Part shown: one piece after another, positions 5,137 to 7,265 of the stretch | How positions within the stretch are numbered: the first letter of the stretch is position 1 | Layout of the letters: each line of letters starts with the position of its first letter | DNA from: Candidatus Poribacteria bacterium | GTDB lineage: Bacteria > Poribacteria > WGA-4E > WGA-3G | Assembly (NCBI GenBank): GCA_007571355.1 | Contig: RKRO01000236.1 | Span: 1 to 7,265 of the forward strand | Direction: 5' to 3' | Length of the DNA stretch: 7,265 bases | The notes under the pieces: model-generated | What the model was told of the DNA's origin: nothing | Databases searched by the model: none | The model's input: the letters and a program-made list of their open reading frames with translations, nothing else | Translations under genes and position numbers: made by a program

Positions 5137-7265
5137 ATGGGTTTCCAAGAACACCGCGACCGTTATCTACAGAGTGTCCACCGCACGCGGAACACCACCG
5201 AAGCGACCCCAGAACTTTCATTGTACCCACGCCTCCAAACCTTCCTTGAAGAACTGTTCGTTGACTATTTCGATAGGGATACTGTCCGCTTAACACAAGA
5301 GCCGAGGCAACTGGATCAGATCGGGAGACCCGATTTCATTGCAATGGATGGCTTGCTACCCATCGGCTATATTGAAGCAGAAAGATACGGTAGAGACTTG
5401 GACAATCTCACTGGGCACGCTGAAACACAGAATACTCGTTTTATTGAAAACCTCGACAACTTTATCCTTACCAATTTCGTCGACTTTCGACTCTATGCGG
5501 ACGGGATATCGCGCGCGACAGCAAACATTGAGGAGTCTCCTGAGAATTTAAAGCGGCTCCTGGAGCGGTTCCTGAACGCCGGACACATTCAAATCACATC
5601 ACCAGAGGTGCTCGCGAGACATCTCGCCAGACGGACACGTGAACTTCAGACCCAGATTGCGACGACGCTCACCGACAAAAATAGTCAAATCTATGGGATG
5701 TTCTCGGCGTTCAAGGAGCTTCTCCTTGCGACATTGACACCCGACGATTTCTCGGATATGTATGCGCAAACGCTAGCGTATGGGTTGTTCGCCGCGCGCT
5801 GCACACTTCCGAACGCGACGAACTTCTCGCGCCACACAGCAGCAGAGGCACTCCCACGATCAAACCCGTTCCTTGCACAACTCTTTTATCATGTGGCATC
5901 GCCGGGACTGGAGGCGAATGTCACCTATATTCTCGACGACATCGCAACGCTGCTCCGAAACGTCCGGACAGAGATGCTCCACACGGCATTTGCTGCAAGA
6001 AACCATCTTGAGGATCCAGTTATCCACTTCTACGAGACTTTCCTCGCCGAATACGATCCGCAACGCCTCGTCGATCGCGGTGTCTATTACACGCCACCAC
6101 AGGTTATCTCCTACATCGTCAGATCCGTGGATAGCCTGCTGAAAACGGAACTCAACAGACCGGACGGTCTTGCTGATGACGACACGCTCATCCTTGGCCC
6201 AGCGACAGGTACGGGCGGCTTCTTGTTGGCAGTGCTTGAGCACATCCGAGCCTCTGTCACCGACACCTATGGCACGGGAGAGTGGACGCAATATATCAAT
6301 GCACAACTCGTTAGACGGCTCTTCGGGTTTGAACTGCTCGTTGCGCCGTATACCATCGCGCATCTGAAGTTGGGTTTGTTCTTGCAAGCGCAAGGTTGGC
6401 GCGCCGATGAACGCCTCCGCATCTATCTCACAAATACGTTGGAACAACCGCAGGAAATGCAAGAATCTCTGCCGTTTGCTGGATTCATCACGGATGAGGC
6501 GAACGCGGCATTGTCTGTAAAACGGGACAAACCGCTCCTTGTTATCCTCGGCAATCCGCCCTATCCACAAGATTCTTCGAATCCGAGTCGCGAGGGTAGA
6601 AGATTAACGTTTATTGGCAGACTCATAGAGGATTACAAGCAGGTGGACGGAGAACCGATCGGTGAGAGAAACACAAAAGCACTGCAATCGGATTATGTGA
6701 AGTTTATCCGATGGGCACAGTGGCGGATTGACAAAAACGGCGAAGGTCTTATCGCTTACATTGTCAACAATAGTTTCCTTGACGGCCCAACTTTTCGGGG
6801 TATGCGGCAAAGTTTGTTAAATAGTTTCAACCGGATATACTTACTCAACTTACACGGTAGCAACAGGCGGACGGAAGTAGACCCTAAAGTTCAGAGAGAT
6901 GAAAATGTCTTTGACATTCTACAAGGGGTTTCCATTTTATTGGGTGTCAAAGAAAGGAAGCATTCCACACCAACAGAGGTTTATTATGCAGATATGTGGG
7001 GGTTACGCGATAAAAAATATAACAGCCTCTCGAAAATGGATGTCCAATCCACAGAGTGGAATGCGTTGCAACCGGCATCGCCCTACTACCTTTTCGTGCC
7101 TCAAGTCGTAGGTTATAGTCCTGAATACGATAACGGTTGGAAAATTATTGACATTTTTCAAATAGGATCAGTTGGCATTGTCACGGGTAGAGATAAATTG
7201 ACCCTTCGCTCCACGGCGGGGAAAATTCGCGAAACTGTAATCGATTTTTCTTCTCTTTCTGAAAA
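5137..7265 (+). CDS. Type ISP/IIG-like restriction enzyme: nuclease plus N6-adenine DNA methyltransferase (3' end outside window)
   Basis: The frame is open from ATG 5137 to the right edge (709 codons). A TAA at 5131-5133 fixes this as the earliest start; the Shine-Dalgarno site is weak (GGAAAG, 6 nt). Residues 1-140 hold a PD-(D/E)xK-like core: P65-D66-F, then GYIEAE with E80 and E82, followed by LTGHAETQNTRFIENLDNF. A helical spacer follows. The methyltransferase shows RGVYYTPP (YYTP at 317-320), SAM-binding GPATGTGGF (354-362) and catalytic NPPY (473-476). DYVKFIR (519-525), LDGPTFRGMRQSL (548-560) and DENVFDI (588-594) are typical of the type ISP C-terminal region, which helps recognise DNA. 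The enzyme would modify adenine at its own site and cut unmodified foreign DNA. About 235 residues between nuclease and methyltransferase leave no room for a helicase, so the layout is type IIG-like. Most of the specificity domain lies outside. Confidence 0.9.
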   Translation, partial: MGFQEHRDRYLQSVHRTRNTTEATPELSLYPRLQTFLEELFVDYFDRDTVRLTQEPRQLDQIGRPDFIAMDGLLPIGYIEAERYGRDLDNLTGHAETQNTRFIENLDNFILTNFVDFRLYADGISRATANIEESPENLKRLLERFLNAGHIQITSPEVLARHLARRTRELQTQIATTLTDKNSQIYGMFSAFKELLLATLTPDDFSDMYAQTLAYGLFAARCTLPNATNFSRHTAAEALPRSNPFLAQLFYHVASPGLEANVTYILDDIATLLRNVRTEMLHTAFAARNHLEDPVIHFYETFLAEYDPQRLVDRGVYYTPPQVISYIVRSVDSLLKTELNRPDGLADDDTLILGPATGTGGFLLAVLEHIRASVTDTYGTGEWTQYINAQLVRRLFGFELLVAPYTIAHLKLGLFLQAQGWRADERLRIYLTNTLEQPQEMQESLPFAGFITDEANAALSVKRDKPLLVILGNPPYPQDSSNPSREGRRLTFIGRLIEDYKQVDGEPIGERNTKALQSDYVKFIRWAQWRIDKNGEGLIAYIVNNSFLDGPTFRGMRQSLLNSFNRIYLLNLHGSNRRTEVDPKVQRDENVFDILQGVSILLGVKERKHSTPTEVYYADMWGLRDKKYNSLSKMDVQSTEWNALQPASPYYLFVPQVVGYSPEYDNGWKIIDIFQIGSVGIVTGRDKLTLRSTAGKIRETVIDFSSLSE

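Noticed and set aside
5860..6570. Long open frame antisense to the methyltransferase (236 codons)
   Set aside because: It lies wholly opposite a strongly recognised coding region, has no recognisable domain and is a by-product of codon use on the other strand.

Overview
The window looks like a stretch of an uncultured bacterial chromosome of middling GC content. It holds five complete protein genes, one partial gene at each edge, and short intergenic regions with strong Shine-Dalgarno sites. No rRNA, tRNA or CRISPR array was seen. Gene style (a Gfo/Idh/MocA oxidoreductase, an SDR ending in GGRATY, beta-sandwich repeat proteins, a type ISP-like restriction enzyme) reminds me of Candidatus Poribacteria or a similar environmental lineage. 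That is an impression, not a demonstrated assignment.

Left part (1-2412). The C-terminal half of an IS5/IS4-type DDE transposase enters from the left edge. Its reading frame runs tail-to-tail into the end of a minus-strand short-chain dehydrogenase. Upstream of that SDR (52 nt, same strand, probably co-transcribed) lies a 408-residue protein of unknown function. It is built from a duplicated 202-residue block, giving four related beta-sandwich-like units (A-B-A-B) with conserved Cys and His positions and no signal peptide.

Middle part (2413-4183). A 258-bp AT-rich divergent intergenic region carries a good forward promoter and a dyad that overlaps a possible reverse promoter. The forward promoter leads into a pterin-4a-carbinolamine dehydratase (phhB) and, 31 nt later, a Gfo/Idh/MocA-type NAD(P)-dependent oxidoreductase. 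The convergent gap after them holds an unusual compound hairpin whose 3' arm is fully paired while its 5' arm carries two bulges.

Right part (4184-7265). A minus-strand P-loop kinase-like protein stands head-to-head with a large type ISP/IIG-like DNA methyltransferase-endonuclease that runs off the right edge. The latter has an N-terminal PD-(D/E)xK-like motif with Glu where Lys is expected, N6-adenine methyltransferase motifs (YYTP, GPATGTG, NPPY) and a typical ISP-type C-terminal region. There is no room for a helicase domain. It is the only clear defence-related gene here, and its neighbours beyond the right edge are unknown.
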